Origin: Agriotes lineatus
Lineage: Eukaryota > Arthropoda > Insecta > Coleoptera > Elateridae
Length of the DNA: 64,000 nucleotides
Direction: 5' to 3'
Assembly (NCBI GenBank): GCA_940337035.1
Contig: CALNHX010002958.1
Span: 62,001 to 126,000, forward strand
Within the stretch, counting starts at the first letter, position 1, and every line of letters begins with the position of its first letter. The notes beneath the pieces were generated by a model. The model ran no database searches, had not been told where the DNA came from, and saw only the letters and a program-made list of their open reading frames with translations. Of this stretch, positions 51,186 to 61,817 are shown one piece after another. The translations under genes were made by a program, and so were the position numbers.

Positions 51186-54100
51186 AGCAATGCGTTGCGC
51201 TCTCGGCGGTGGTCCAGGTTAATGGTTTATGTTAGTTGTTAGGTCTTGATAATTTTTTTTAGAGAAAAAATACGAGAGAGAGTTTGTTCAACGCAATGCG
51301 TTGCGCTCTCAGCGGTGGTCCAGGTTAATGGTTTATGTTAGTTGTTAGGTCTTGATAATTTTTTTTTAGAGAAAAAATACGAGAGAGAGTTTGTTCAACG
51401 CAATGCGTTGCGCTCTCGGCGGTGGTCCAGGTTAATGGTTTATGTTAGTTGTTAGGTCTTGATAATTTTTTTTTAGAGAAAAAATACGAGAGAGAGTTTG
51501 TTCAACGCAATGCGTTGCGCTCTCGGCGGTGGTCCAGGTTAATGGTTTATGTTAGTTGTTAGGTCTTGATAATTTTTTTTTAGAGAAAAAATACGAGAGA
51601 GAGTTTGTTCAACGCAATGCGTTGCGCTCTCAGCGGTGGTCCAGGTTAATGGTTTATGTTAGTTGTTAGGTCTTGATAATTTTTTTTTAGAGAAAAAATA
51701 CGAGAGAGAGTTTGTTCAACGCAATGCGTTGCGCTCTCGGCGGTGGTCCAGGTTAATGGTTTATGTTAGTTGTTAGGTCTTGATAATTTTTTTTAGAGAA
51801 AAAATACGAGAGAGAGTTTGTTCAACGCAATGCGTTGCGCTCTCAGCGGTGGTCCAGGTTAATGGTTTATGTTAGTTGTTAGGTCTTGATAATTTTTTTT
51901 TAGAGAAAAAGTACGAGAGAGAGTTTGTTCAACGCAATGCGTTGCGCTCTCGGCGGTGGTCCAGGTTAATGGTTTATGTTAGTTGTTAGGTCTTGATAAT
52001 TTTTTTTAGAGAAAAAATACGAGAGAGAGTTTGTTCAACGCAATGCGTTGCGCTCTCAGCGGTGGTCCAGGTTAATGGTTTATGTTAGTTGTTAGGTCTT
52101 GATAATTTTTTTTTAGAGAAAAAATACGAGAGAGAGTTTGTTCAACGCAATGCGTTGCGCTCTCGGCGGTGGTCCAGGTTAATGGTTTATGTTAGTTGTT
52201 AGGTCTTGATAATTTTTTTTTTAGAGAAAAAATACGAGAGAGAGTTTGTTCAACGCAATGCGTTGCGTTCTCGGCGGTGGTCCAGGTTAATGGTTTATGT
52301 TAGTTGTTAGGTTTTGATAATTTTCTTTAGAGAAAAAATACGAGAGAGAGTTTGTTCAACGCAATGCGTTGCGCTCTCAGCGGTGGTCCAGGTTAATGGT
52401 TTATGTTAGTTGATAGGTCTTGATAATTTTTTTTAGAGAAAAAATACGAGAGAGAGTTTGTTCAACGCAATGCGTTGCGCTCTCAGCGGTGGTCCAGGTT
52501 AATGGTTTATGTTAGTTGATAGGTCTTGATAATTTTTTTTAGAGAAAAAATACGAGAGAGAGTTTGTTCAACGCAATGCGTTGCGCTCTCAGCGGTGGTC
52601 CAGGTTAATGGTTTATATTAGTTGTTAGGTCTTGATAATTTTTTTTTAGAGAAAAAATACGAGAGAGAGTTTGTTCAACGCAATGCGTTGCGCTCTCGGC
52701 GGTGGTCCAGGTTAATGGTTTATGTTAGTTGTTAGGTCTTGATAATTTTTTTTAGAGAAAAAATACGAGAGAGAGTTTGTTCAACGCAATGCGTTGCGCT
52801 CTCAGCGGTGGTCCAGGTTAATGGTTTATATTAGTTGTTAGGTCTTGATAATTTTTTTTTAGAGAAAAAATACGAGAGAGAGTTTGTTCAACGCAATGCG
52901 TTGCGCTCTCGGCGGTGGTCCAGGTTAATGGTTTATGTTAGTTGTTAGGTCTTGATAATTTTTTTTAGAGAAAAAATACGAGAGAGAGTTTGTTCAACGC
53001 AATGCGTTGCGCTCTCAGCGGTGGTCCAGGTTAATGGTTTATGTTAGTTGTTAGGTCTTGATAATTTTTTTTTAGAGAAAAAATACGAGAGAGAGTTTGT
53101 TCAACGCAATGCGTTGCGCTCTCGGCGGTGGTCCAGGTTAATGGTTTATGTTAGTTGTTAGGTCTTGATAATTTTTTTTTTAGAGAAAAAATACGAGAGA
53201 GAGTTTGTTCAACGCAATGCGTTGCGTTCTCGGCGGTGGTCCAGGTTAATGGTTTATGTTAGTTGTTAGGTTTTGATAATTTTTTTTAGAGAAAAAATAC
53301 GAGAGAGAGTTTGTTCAACGCAATGCGTTGCGCTCTCGGCGGTGGTCCAGGTTAATGGTTTATGTTAGTTGTTAGGTCTTGATAATTTTTTTTAGAGAAA
53401 AAATACGAGAGAGAGTTTGTTCAACGCAATGCGTTGCGCTCTCAGCGGTGGTCCAGGTTAATGGTTTATGTTAGTTGTTAGGTCTTGATAATTTTTTTTA
53501 GAGAAAAAATACGAGAGAGAGTTTGTTCAACGCAATGCGTTGCGCTCTCGGCGGTGGTCCAGGTTAATGGTTTATGTTAGTTGTTAGGTCTTGATAATTT
53601 TTTTTTAGAGAAAAAATACGAGAGAGAGTTTGTTCAACGCAATGCGTTGCGCTCTCGGCGGTGGTCCAGGTTAATGGTTTATGTTAGTTGTTAGGTCTTG
53701 ATAATTTTTTTTAGAGAAAAAATACGAGAGAGAGTTTGTTCAACGCAATGCGTTGCGCTCTCAGCGGTGGTCCAGGTTAATGGTTTATGTTAGTTGTTAG
53801 GTCTTGATAATTTTTTTTTAGAGAAAAAATACGAGAGAGAGTTTGTTCAACGCAATGCGTTGCGCTCTCGGCGGTGGTCCAGGTTAATGGTTTATGTTAG
53901 TTGTTAGGTCTTGATAATTTTTTTTAGAGAAAAAATACGAGAGAGAGTTTGTTCAACGCAATGCGTTGCGCTCTCAGCGGTGGTCCAGGTTAATGGTTTA
54001 TGTTAGTTGTTAGGTCTTGATAATTTTTTTTAGAGAAAAAATACGAGAGAGAGTTTGTTCAACGCAATGCGTTGCGCTCTCGGCGGTGGTCCAGGTTAAT

Positions 54101-56935
54101 GGTTTATGTTAGTTGTTAGGTCTTGATAATTTTTTTTTAGAGAAAAAATACGAGAGAGAGTTTGTTCAACGCAATGCGTTGCGCTCTCAGCGGTGGTCCA
54201 GGTTAATGGTTTATGTTAGTTGTTAGGTCTTGATAATTTTTTTTAGAGAAAAAATACGAGAGAGAGTTTGTTCAACGCAATGCGTTGCGCTCTCGGCGGT
54301 GGTCCAGGTTAATGGTTTATGTTAGTTGTTAGGTCTTGATAATTTTTTTTTAGAGAAAAAATACGAGAGAGAGTTTGTTCAACGCAATGCGTTGCGCTCT
54401 CGGCGGTGGTCCAGGTTAATGGTTTATGTTAGTTGTTAGGTCTTGATAATTTTTTTTTAGAGAAAAAATACGAGAGAGAGTTTGTTCAACGCAATGCGTT
54501 GCGCTCTCAGCGGTGGTCCAGGTTAATGGTTTATGTTAGTTGTTAGGTCTTGATAATTTTTTTTTAGAGAAAAAATACGAGAGAGAGTTTGTTCAACGCA
54601 ATGCGTTGCGCTCTCGGCGGTGGTCCAGGTTAATGGTTTATGTTAGTTGTTAGGTCTTGATAATTTTTTTTAGAGAAAAAATACGAGAGAGAGTTTGTTC
54701 AACGCAATGCGTTGCGCTCTCGGCGGTGGTCCAGGTTAATGGTTTATGTTAGTTGTTAGGTCTTGATAATTTTTTTTTAGAGAAAAAATACGAGAGAGAG
54801 TTTGTTCAACGCAATGCGTTGCGCTCTCGGCGGTGGTCCAGGTTAATGGTTTATGTTAGTTGTTAGGTCTTGATAATTTTTTTTAGAGAAAAAATACGAG
54901 AGAGAGTTTGTTCAACGCAATGCGTTGCGCTCTCAGCGGTGGTCCAGGTTAATGGTTTATGTTAGTTGTTAGGTCTTGATAATTTTTTTTTAGAGAAAAA
55001 ATACGAGAGAGAGTTTGTTCAACGCAATGCGTTGCGCTCTCGGCGGTGGTCCAGGTTAATGGTTTATGTTAGTTGTTAGGTCTTGATAATTTTTTTTAGA
55101 GAAAAAATACGAGAGAGAGTTTGTTCAACGCAATGCGTTGCGCTCTCAGCGGTGGTCCAGGTTAATGGTTTATGTTAGTTGTTAGGTCTTGATAATTTTT
55201 TTTTAGAGAAAAAATACGAGAGAGAGTTTGTTCAACGCAATGCGTTGCGCTCTCGGCGGTGGTCCAGGTTAATGGTTTATGTTAGTTGTTAGGTCTTGAT
55301 AATTTTTTTTTTAGAGAAAAAATACGAGAGAGAGTTTGTTCAACGCAATGCGTTGCGTTCTCGGCGGTGGTCCAGGTTAATGGTTTATGTTAGTTGTTAG
55401 GTTTTGATAATTTTTTTTAGAGAAAAAATACGAGAGAGAGTTTGTTCAACGCAATGCGTTGCGCTCTCGGCGGTGGTCCAGGTTAATGGTTTATGTTAGT
55501 TGTTAGGTCTTAATAATTTTTTTTTAGAGAAAAAATACGAGAGAGAGTTTGTTCAACGCAATGCGTTGCGTTCTCGGCGGTGGTCCAGGTTAATGGTTTA
55601 TGTTAGTTGTTAGGTTTTGATAATTTTTTTTAGAGAAAAAATACGAGAGAGAGTTTGTTCAACGCAATGCGTTGCGCTCTCGGCGGTGGTCCAGGTTAAT
55701 GGTTTATGTTAGTTGTTAGGTCTTGATAATTTTTTTAGAGAAAAAATACGAGAGAGAGTTTGTTCAACGCAATGCGTTGCGCTCTCAGCGGTGGTCCAGG
55801 TTAATGGTTTATGTTAGTTGTTAGGTCTTGATAATTTTTTTTTAGAGAAAAAATACGAGAGAGAGTTTGTTCAACGCAATGCGTTGCGCTCTCAGCGGTG
55901 GTCCAGGTTAATGGTTTATGTTAGTTGTTAGGTCTTGATAATTTTTTTTTAGAGAAAAAATACGAGAGAGAGTTTGTTCAACGAAATGCGTTGCGCTCTC
56001 GGCGGTGGTCCAGGTTAATGGTTTATGTTAGTTGTTAGGTCTTGATAATTTTTTTTTAGAGAAAAAATACGAGAGAGAGTTTGTTCAACGCAATGCGTTG
56101 CGCTCTCGGCGGTGGTCCATGTTAATGGTTTATGTTAGTTGTTAGGTCTTGATAATTTTTTTTAGAGAAAAAATACGAGAGAGAGTTTGTCCAACGCAAT
56201 GCGTTGCGCTCTCGGCGGTGGTCCAGGTTAATGGTTTATGTTAGTTGTTAGGTGTTGATAATTTTTTTTTAGAGAAAAAATACGAGAGAGAGTTTGTTCA
56301 ACGCAATGCGTTGCGCTCTCGGCGGTGGTCCAGGTTAATGGTTTATGTTAGTTGTTAGGTCTTGATAATTTTTTTTAGAGAAAAAATACGAGAGAGGGTT
56401 TGTTCAACGCAATGCGTTGCGCTCTCGGCGGTGGTCCATGTTAATGGTTTATGTTAGTTGTTAGGTCTTGATAATTTTTTTTAGAGAAAAAATACGAGAG
56501 AGAGTTTGTTCAACGCAATGCGTTGCGTTCTCGGCGGTGGTCCAGGTTAATGGTTTATGTTAGTTGTTAGGTTTTGATAATTTTTTTAGAGAAAAAATAC
56601 GAGAGAGAGTTTGTTCAACGCAATGCGTTGCGCTCTCGGCGGTGGTCCAGGTTAATGGTTTATGTTAGTTGTTAGGTCTTGATAATTTTTTTAGAGAAAA
56701 AATACGAGAGAGAGTTTGTTCAACGCAATGCGTTGCGCTCTCAGCGGTGGTCCAGGTTAATGGTTTATGTTAGTTGTTAGGTCTTGATAATTTTTTTTTA
56801 GAGAAAAAATACGAGAGAGAGTTTGTTCAACGCAATGCGTTGCGCTCTCGGCGGTGGTCCAGGTTAATGGTTTATGTTAGTTGTTAGGTCTTGATAATTT
56901 TTTTTAGAGAAAAAATACGAGAGAGAGTTTGTTCA
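51186..56935. repeat. 106-bp satellite array (about 54 copies)
   Basis: Head-to-tail repeat with a period of 105-107 bp. Each unit contains AACGCAATGCGTTGCGCTCTC, GGTGGTCCAGGTTAATGG, TAGTTGTTAGGTCTTGATAA, a T-run of 7-10, and AGAGAAAAAATACGAGAGAG. Length differences come mainly from the T-run. A CTCTCGGCGG/CTCTCAGCGG polymorphism often alternates between neighbours, giving a 212-bp dimer pattern, and a GTTCTCGGCGG plus GGTTTTGATAA variant recurs near 52268, 53227, 55368, 55570 and 56526. It is unrelated to the 274-bp satellite. No coding role. Confidence 0.97.
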
Positions 56936-56978
56936 ACATTACATTTTTATGTTCACTGTTATTTTTGCGCATGCGCAC

Positions 56979-57000
56979 TAGACCGGACCGTGCACCGAAT
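56979..57000 (-). repeat. 22-bp terminal inverted repeat, right
   Basis: Exact inverse of 51083-51104, preceded by TTGCGCATGCGCAC. Confidence 0.85.
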
Positions 57001-57115
57001 CTTTACCACTTTTTGTAACTGTGATTATATTGCAGGTTAAGTTTTACGTCAGTCTGTGTCAAACAACAAACAAACCCTAACCTTTTAATCTTGAATTTGA
57101 CAGAGACTGACAATA

Positions 57116-57214
57116 CCATATATCTAATACTTACTATATTGCTAGCGGCTATGAGTGGAAAACTCACCAAGGAAGTGAGACAGACAACCAACTCTTCAAT
57201 GTATAATGGTGAGC
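57116..57214 (+). repeat. Inverted repeat A (left copy)
   Basis: 99 bp starting CCATATATCTAATACTTAC and ending GTATAATGGTGAGC. Its inverted copy is at 57413-57511 with few mismatches. Its start resembles the start of repeat B (ATATAT-TAATAC...TATATTGCTAG), so A and B look like ends of related elements. Confidence 0.85.
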
Positions 57215-57220
57215 TGTGTG

Positions 57221-57411
57221 CATATATATAATACACATATATTGCTAGTAGGGCCTCGGAACGCTAGAAAACATTACGGCGCCGACATAGTCTCACTTAG
57301 AGTATAACGCGTCTCGTGCCCATGCGTGGAAATTTGAACTCCGCCTTTAGAAGCGAATTTTAAACTTGACCGCTTCCCCATTGGGCGGACGACGCCGTCG
57401 CCCTTGCGCAC
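57221..57411 (+). repeat. Inverted repeat B (left copy)
   Basis: About 190 bp starting CATATATATAATACACATAT and running through TACGGCGCCGACATAGTC and GGGCGGACGACGCCGTCGCC. The inverted copy is at 57513-57704. It lies between the two copies of A. Confidence 0.85.
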
Positions 57412-57412
57412 C

Positions 57413-57511
57413 GCTCACCGTTATACATTGAAGAGTTGGTTGTCTGTCTCACTTCCTTGGTGAGTTTCCCACTCATAGCCGGTAGCAATATAGTAAGTAT
57501 TAGATATATGG
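57413..57511 (-). repeat. Inverted repeat A (right copy)
   Basis: Inverse of 57116-57214; it sits between the two copies of B, so the order is A, B, A-inverse, B-inverse. Confidence 0.85.
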
Positions 57512-57512
57512 C

Positions 57513-57704
57513 TGTGTGCAAGCGCGGCGGCGTCGTCCGGCCAATGGGGAAGTGGTCAAGTTTAAAATTCGCTTCTAAAGGCGGAGTTCGAATTCCCACG
57601 CATGCGCACGATACGCGTTATACTCTAAGTGAGACTATGTCGGCGCCGTAATGTTTTCTGACGTTTCCAGGCCCTACCAGCAATATATGTGTATTATATA
57701 TATG
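57513..57704 (-). repeat. Inverted repeat B (right copy)
   Basis: Inverse of 57221-57411, ending TATATATATGG. The motif GCTGTGTGCA occurs at both the A/B junction (57213) and the A-inverse/B-inverse junction (57511). Confidence 0.85.
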
Positions 57705-57879
57705 GACAATACACTTCAATACTGCCAAACGTATAACACATATCAAGGCCTGCTCAGAATAATTTTTTTTATCTCATTGTATAATCTGTAGTGTAAGTTG
57801 CCTTTTTTATGAATAAAACATTATGTATGAAATCGACATTATGTTATTATTTCTTATTTAACTTTTCCACGGCCGTGGG
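57705..57879. other. Foldback interior near right arm
   Basis: AT-rich DNA with no gene. It ends in a perfect 12-bp palindrome CCACGGCCGTGG at 57867-57878, just inside the right arm, with no counterpart at the left arm. Confidence 0.6.
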
Positions 57880-57998
57880 TGTTCACGCGTAACTTTTTCC
57901 TGCGAAACTTTTTCCTGCGGATTTATTTCCCGACGGCACTTTTTCCGGCGGAACATTTTCCGGTGGAACTTTTTCCGGCGGAACCTTTTCCGGGATTC
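57880..57998 (-). repeat. Foldback arm, right
   Basis: Inverted counterpart of 49241-49362, made of CTTTTTCCTGCG / CTTTTTCCGGCGGAA-type units and the matching GGATTTATTTCCCG variant. It ends GGGATTC just before GATTCACC. Confidence 0.85.
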
Positions 57999-58064
57999 GA
58001 TTCACCAGTGTCATTTAAAGCCAGGGATAGATCACCAAATACATCGCAAAATCAGGAAAACTAA
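57999..58064 (+). pseudogene. gag: gag, 3' remainder after insertion
   Basis: Starts with the second copy of GATTCACC, continues in the gag frame for 21 codons and stops at TAA 58062-58064. The tail is short and polar and has no zinc knuckle. The pol frame (open from 58031, one base back relative to gag) overlaps its last 34 bases, so pol was probably made by a -1 frameshift just before the gag stop, near GGAAAACTAA. The shift site is an inference; it is not a perfect X-XXY-YYZ heptamer. Confidence 0.75.
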
Positions 58065-61000
58065 AGAACCCGGTACAATTAGCTCCAATTGTTAAAATTC
58101 GGGTTTCAAAGGAGCAACAAGAGCATATAAATTTTGTGAAAAATTATTTTCAACAATATAACAAAATTCAAAAAGTTCATAATTTAGTTGATTTGGCATG
58201 TGATGTTTCGGAAAAAGAAAAAGAATTAGTAAATCAGGATTTACCTTATTTAAATGTAGAGATTGAAGGTATTAAGCAAGACTTGTTAATAGATACGGGT
58301 AGTTCGGTGAGTGTAATGTCGGAAGAAATGTTCGTAAGAATATTAGAACAAAATAATAAAATACCTATCTTACCATCAGTGGGTTTAACAATTCAAGGTG
58401 TCACTGGGGGAATTAGAAAAGTCAAAAAGCAGGCATTAATGTTGGTAAATATGGGAAGTTCAAAACATAAAATAGTATTTTTAATTATTAATCAATTAAA
58501 TACTACATCCATTTTAGGCATGGATTGGATGTACAAGGTTAAAACTAATTTGAATTTTAACAGTAAGATAATGAAATTTGTAGATGCAGGACAATGTCAT
58601 GAAGTTTATTTTAAAAATAATTCTAACCAAGATAAAATTGTATCGAATGAATTGAAGTTAATATCAACAGTTAATTTAAATATACAAGATGAAACAAGGT
58701 TTGAGATAAAGGAGATACTATTTGAAAACAACAATGAGTTAAGCGAATCATTACAATTACAAAAAGATTTGAATTTAGTTTTGAAGGATCTAAAAGAAAC
58801 AAATAATGAAACGCAATACATGAATGTTGAAGGAGTGGAGTTTGAAACAGAACCAACTTTAACAATACATCAGTTAAATAAACAATTTAATAAGGAGAAA
58901 TTATATCCGATACAAGATATATTAGAAGAATATAATGTAATCTTTTCTGATAAGCCAGGCTTATGTAATCGTTTTATTTGTAAATTAAACATTAAGGATG
59001 AAACGGTATTTGTACAAAAATCTTATCCAATTCCTTTTGCAAAAAGAACAGCAGTTGAAAAAGAGATAAAAAGAATGTTAGATTTTGGTATCATTGAACA
59101 TTCAGATTCACCTTATTCTAATCCCATAGTCGTAGTTACAAAAAAGAATGGGTCGGTACGAATTTGTTTGGATGCTAGAAGGTTGAATACAATATTAGTA
59201 GAAGATCGAGAATCACCACCATCAATAGATGAATTACTACAGAAATTTAATGGTGTTAAATTTTTATCATCTTTGGATTTAACTTGTGGTTATTGGCAAA
59301 TCAGATTGCATGAAACGTCTCGAAAATATACAGCATTCTTAGTAAATGGTCGGAGTTATCAATTTAAAGTTTTACCTTTTGGATTGAATGTATCAATTGC
59401 TGTATTCAGTAAATGTTTAGATCATGTTTTGGGTACAGAAGTATTATCGTTTGCAACGGTGTACGTCGATGATATCCTTTTAGCCTCGAAAACATTAGGT
59501 GAACATAGAAGTCAATTAGCTTTGGTTTTGGAGAAACTTAGATTAGCAGGTATGACAGTTAATGCTGATAAAACAGATCTATTGATGGATCACATAAAAT
59601 TTTTAGGATATGTAATTAGTCCTCAAGGTATTAACGTGGATCCTGATAAAATAAAGACCATTCAAGATTTTAAGCCACCTAAAAGCAAAAAAGAATTACA
59701 ATAATTTTTGGGAATATGTAATTTTTATAGAAAGTTTGTCTGCAACTATGCTTCGTCTGTAGTTAAACTTACTCATCTATTAAAGAAGGATAATAAATGG
59801 AAATGGGGAATGGAGGAGCAAGAAGAATTTCAACAAATAAAAGAAAGATTTATTAAGATAGTAACTCTTTCACATCCAGATTTCAACAAAACATTTTATA
59901 TAGCAACTGATGCATCGGGTTGTGCATTAGGAGCACATTTGTTTCAAATAAACGAAGATGGTTCAACAGAAAATGTTATTTTTGCTAGTAGAGCATTGTT
60001 AGAAGCTGAAAAGAATTATATGACCACTGAGTTAAAACTATTAGCCATAGTGTTTGCTTGCAAAAAATTTAGAACTTATATTTTGGGATATGAAACTATA
60101 ATTTTAACGGATCATAAAGCTTTAGAATTTTTAAGTAGCTGTAAAGCTTTGAGTGCACGTTTGATGCGATGGAGTATGTATTTGCAAGAATATAAACTCA
60201 AAATACAATATTGCAAGAGTAAGGATAATTTAGTAGCTGATTTCTTATCTAGATATGTGTACGGTGGTGAAAAAAAATTGAATCCATTACTAGTAGCTTT
60301 GACTAGAGAAGTAATTCCAAGAACACAATTGCCTAACTTACTTAACAATATAGAAAATGATCAGAACACGGATCAAAATATAATTTGGATAAAGAATGAA
60401 ATGGTAACGAATGAACAGGGAAATAGTGATGAATTGAAATTAAATTATAAGATTCATGAAAATATATTGTTTGGAAGAAGAAAGAGAAGTGAAGAATGGT
60501 GGTTACTTTGTATTCCAGAAAAGTTAGAAAGAGAATTGATAAATGAGTATCATCAAATGTATGGACATTTTGGTATCAAGAAATGTACTGCACTATTAAA
60601 AGAAACTTGTTATATTACAAATATAGAACGTAAGGTTCAGAAAATATTAAAATACTGTGATTTATGTCAAAGAACTAAAGTAAGCAATAAAAGTCAGAAA
60701 ACTCTCATGAGGAACATTGAAGCATTACAACCATTACAAATAGTATCTGTAGATTTGTTTGGTCCTTTACCTAGAGGAAAGTATGGAGTTACTTGTATAT
60801 TTGTACTGAGAGATATATTTACAAAATTTGTTAAACTATATACAATCAAGAAACCAAATACTAAATTATTATTAAATAGAATTTTAAATGATTTTATAAT
60901 TACTGTAGGTAAGCCAGTTATAATTTTATCAGGTCATGGATCACAATTTACAAGCAGATTATGGAAAGAAAAACTTCATGAACAGGGGATACAGTACAGG

Positions 61001-61672
61001 TATTCTGCTATTTATCACCCACAATCAAATCCAGTAGAAAGGATCATGAGAGAATTAGGCAGAATGTTTAGGTGTTATTGTAATATGAAGCATACAAGTT
61101 GGCCAAGTTATGTACAACATATAGAAGATTGGTTAAATTGTGTAGAAAGTGATACTACAGGATCAACACCTTATGAATTAATGAAAGGTCATAAACCGAC
61201 TAGAATCATAGAAAATTTAATCAGATTTCCTGAAAGAATTGACATAACTACAGATCTAAAAATACAGTTAGCACAAGAAGTTTTTTTATCAAAGGCTCAA
61301 AGAAGAAAACGAAGACATGATAAGAATGTGGAACGTCCTATAAAATTCATGAGAGGCGATTTAGTATTAGTTCGAAATCACTTACAATCGTCAGTAATAG
61401 AAAAAACGATTAAGAAGTTCTTTTTACTATATGAAGGTCCATATGAAGTGGTCAAGGAAGTAGGTGAAAATGCCTATGTTCTAAATTATCCTGGGGAAAA
61501 TAGGTATAAGTATACCCAAAATGCTTATAATTTAAAGAAGTATTATCATGAGAATAATATCAATAATGTAGTAAATCAGGTTATAGTATATCACAATAAT
61601 GTAGATAAAAATGTTAATTGGAAAGAAGTTATGTCATGGGGTTACCTTAATAATGATGTAAATACAGAGTAA
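58031..61672 (+). pseudogene. pol: pol (protease, RT, RNase H, integrase) with one internal stop
   Basis: One reading frame from 58031 to TAA 61670-61672, broken only by TAA at 59702-59704 between RT and RNase H. The part before the stop holds an aspartic protease (LLIDTGSSVSV, about codon 53 counted from GTG 58136, and ILGMDWM) and a reverse transcriptase (CLDARRLN, YVDD at 59462-59473). The part after it holds RNase H (TDAS, ELKLLA, LTDHKAL, DFLSR), the integrase HHCC finger (YHQMYGHFG...CDLC), the core (VSVDLFGP; LSGHGSQF; NPVERIMREL) and a GPY/F module (EGPYEVVKE). The second core aspartate, expected in SDHG, is glycine (GGT at 60932-60934), so integrase would be inactive even without the stop. 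No env follows. The family is Ty3/gypsy; the clade is unresolved. Confidence 0.93.
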
Positions 61673-61817
61673 CTTGGTTACCAAAGTTAATTTTAGAATT
61701 TTAATATTTTTGAAATGAGTTAAGGTTAATTGTAAATAATTTAAAATAGACAAATATCAATTTTTACATAAAAGCTCGTTAGAGATCTTTTAAATGAAAA
61801 AATTGGGGGGAATAAAC
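61673..61817 (+). promoter_or_regulatory. 3' untranslated region with polypurine tract
   Basis: 145 bp between the pol stop and the 3' LTR, AT-rich. It ends in AAAAAATTGGGGGGAATAAAC (purine-rich, G-run 61805-61810) immediately before the LTR start TGTAATG. This position and composition identify the polypurine tract that primes plus-strand DNA synthesis. Confidence 0.8.

Larger units (their letters stand above)
51083..57000. mobile_element. TIR element containing a 106-bp satellite (5.9 kb)
   Basis: A perfect 22-bp inverted repeat, containing CGGTGCACGGTCCGGTCTA, lies at 51083-51104 and inverted at 56979-57000. A weaker extension of similarity lies outside it (AGTAACCTTTTGGGGTGAA vs AGTTACAAAAAGTGGTAAA). 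About 80 bp of unique DNA follow the left repeat and about 40 bp, including TGCGCATGCGCA, precede the right repeat. Everything between is one tandem array. The structure fits a MITE in which an internal segment expanded into a satellite. No transposase is present. Confidence 0.72.
49241..57998. mobile_element. Foldback-like transposon, 8758 bp, inside gag
   Basis: Two inverted arms of about 120 bp (49241-49362 and 57880-57998) enclose 8.5 kb and are flanked by GATTCACC on both sides. The arms are roughly 85% alike by eye and are themselves built of tandem units of about 15 bp around GGAAAAAGTTCCGC, seven to eight per arm. Long inverted repeats made of short tandem repeats are typical of foldback (FB) elements. 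An 8-bp duplication is also seen in hAT and P elements, so the superfamily is open. No transposase frame was found inside; the interior is other repeats. It would have to be mobilised in trans, if it is mobile at all. Confidence 0.82.

Noticed and set aside
57003..57651. ORFs of 71-79 codons around 57.0-57.65 kb
   Set aside because: They lie on both strands of the interleaved inverted repeats, so similar peptides appear twice; no gene features.
57879..58064. ORF of 61 codons joining the right arm to the gag tail
   Set aside because: A chance fusion: the first part is arm repeat, the second is the leftover gag end.
59708..61672. Second pol half as an independent gene starting at 59708
   Set aside because: The apparent start is a TTG codon and the frame is the same as the upstream pol; a single TAA splits one reading frame.
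61673..61817. An env-like third gene after integrase
   Set aside because: Only 145 bp separate the pol stop from the 3' LTR; nothing codes there.
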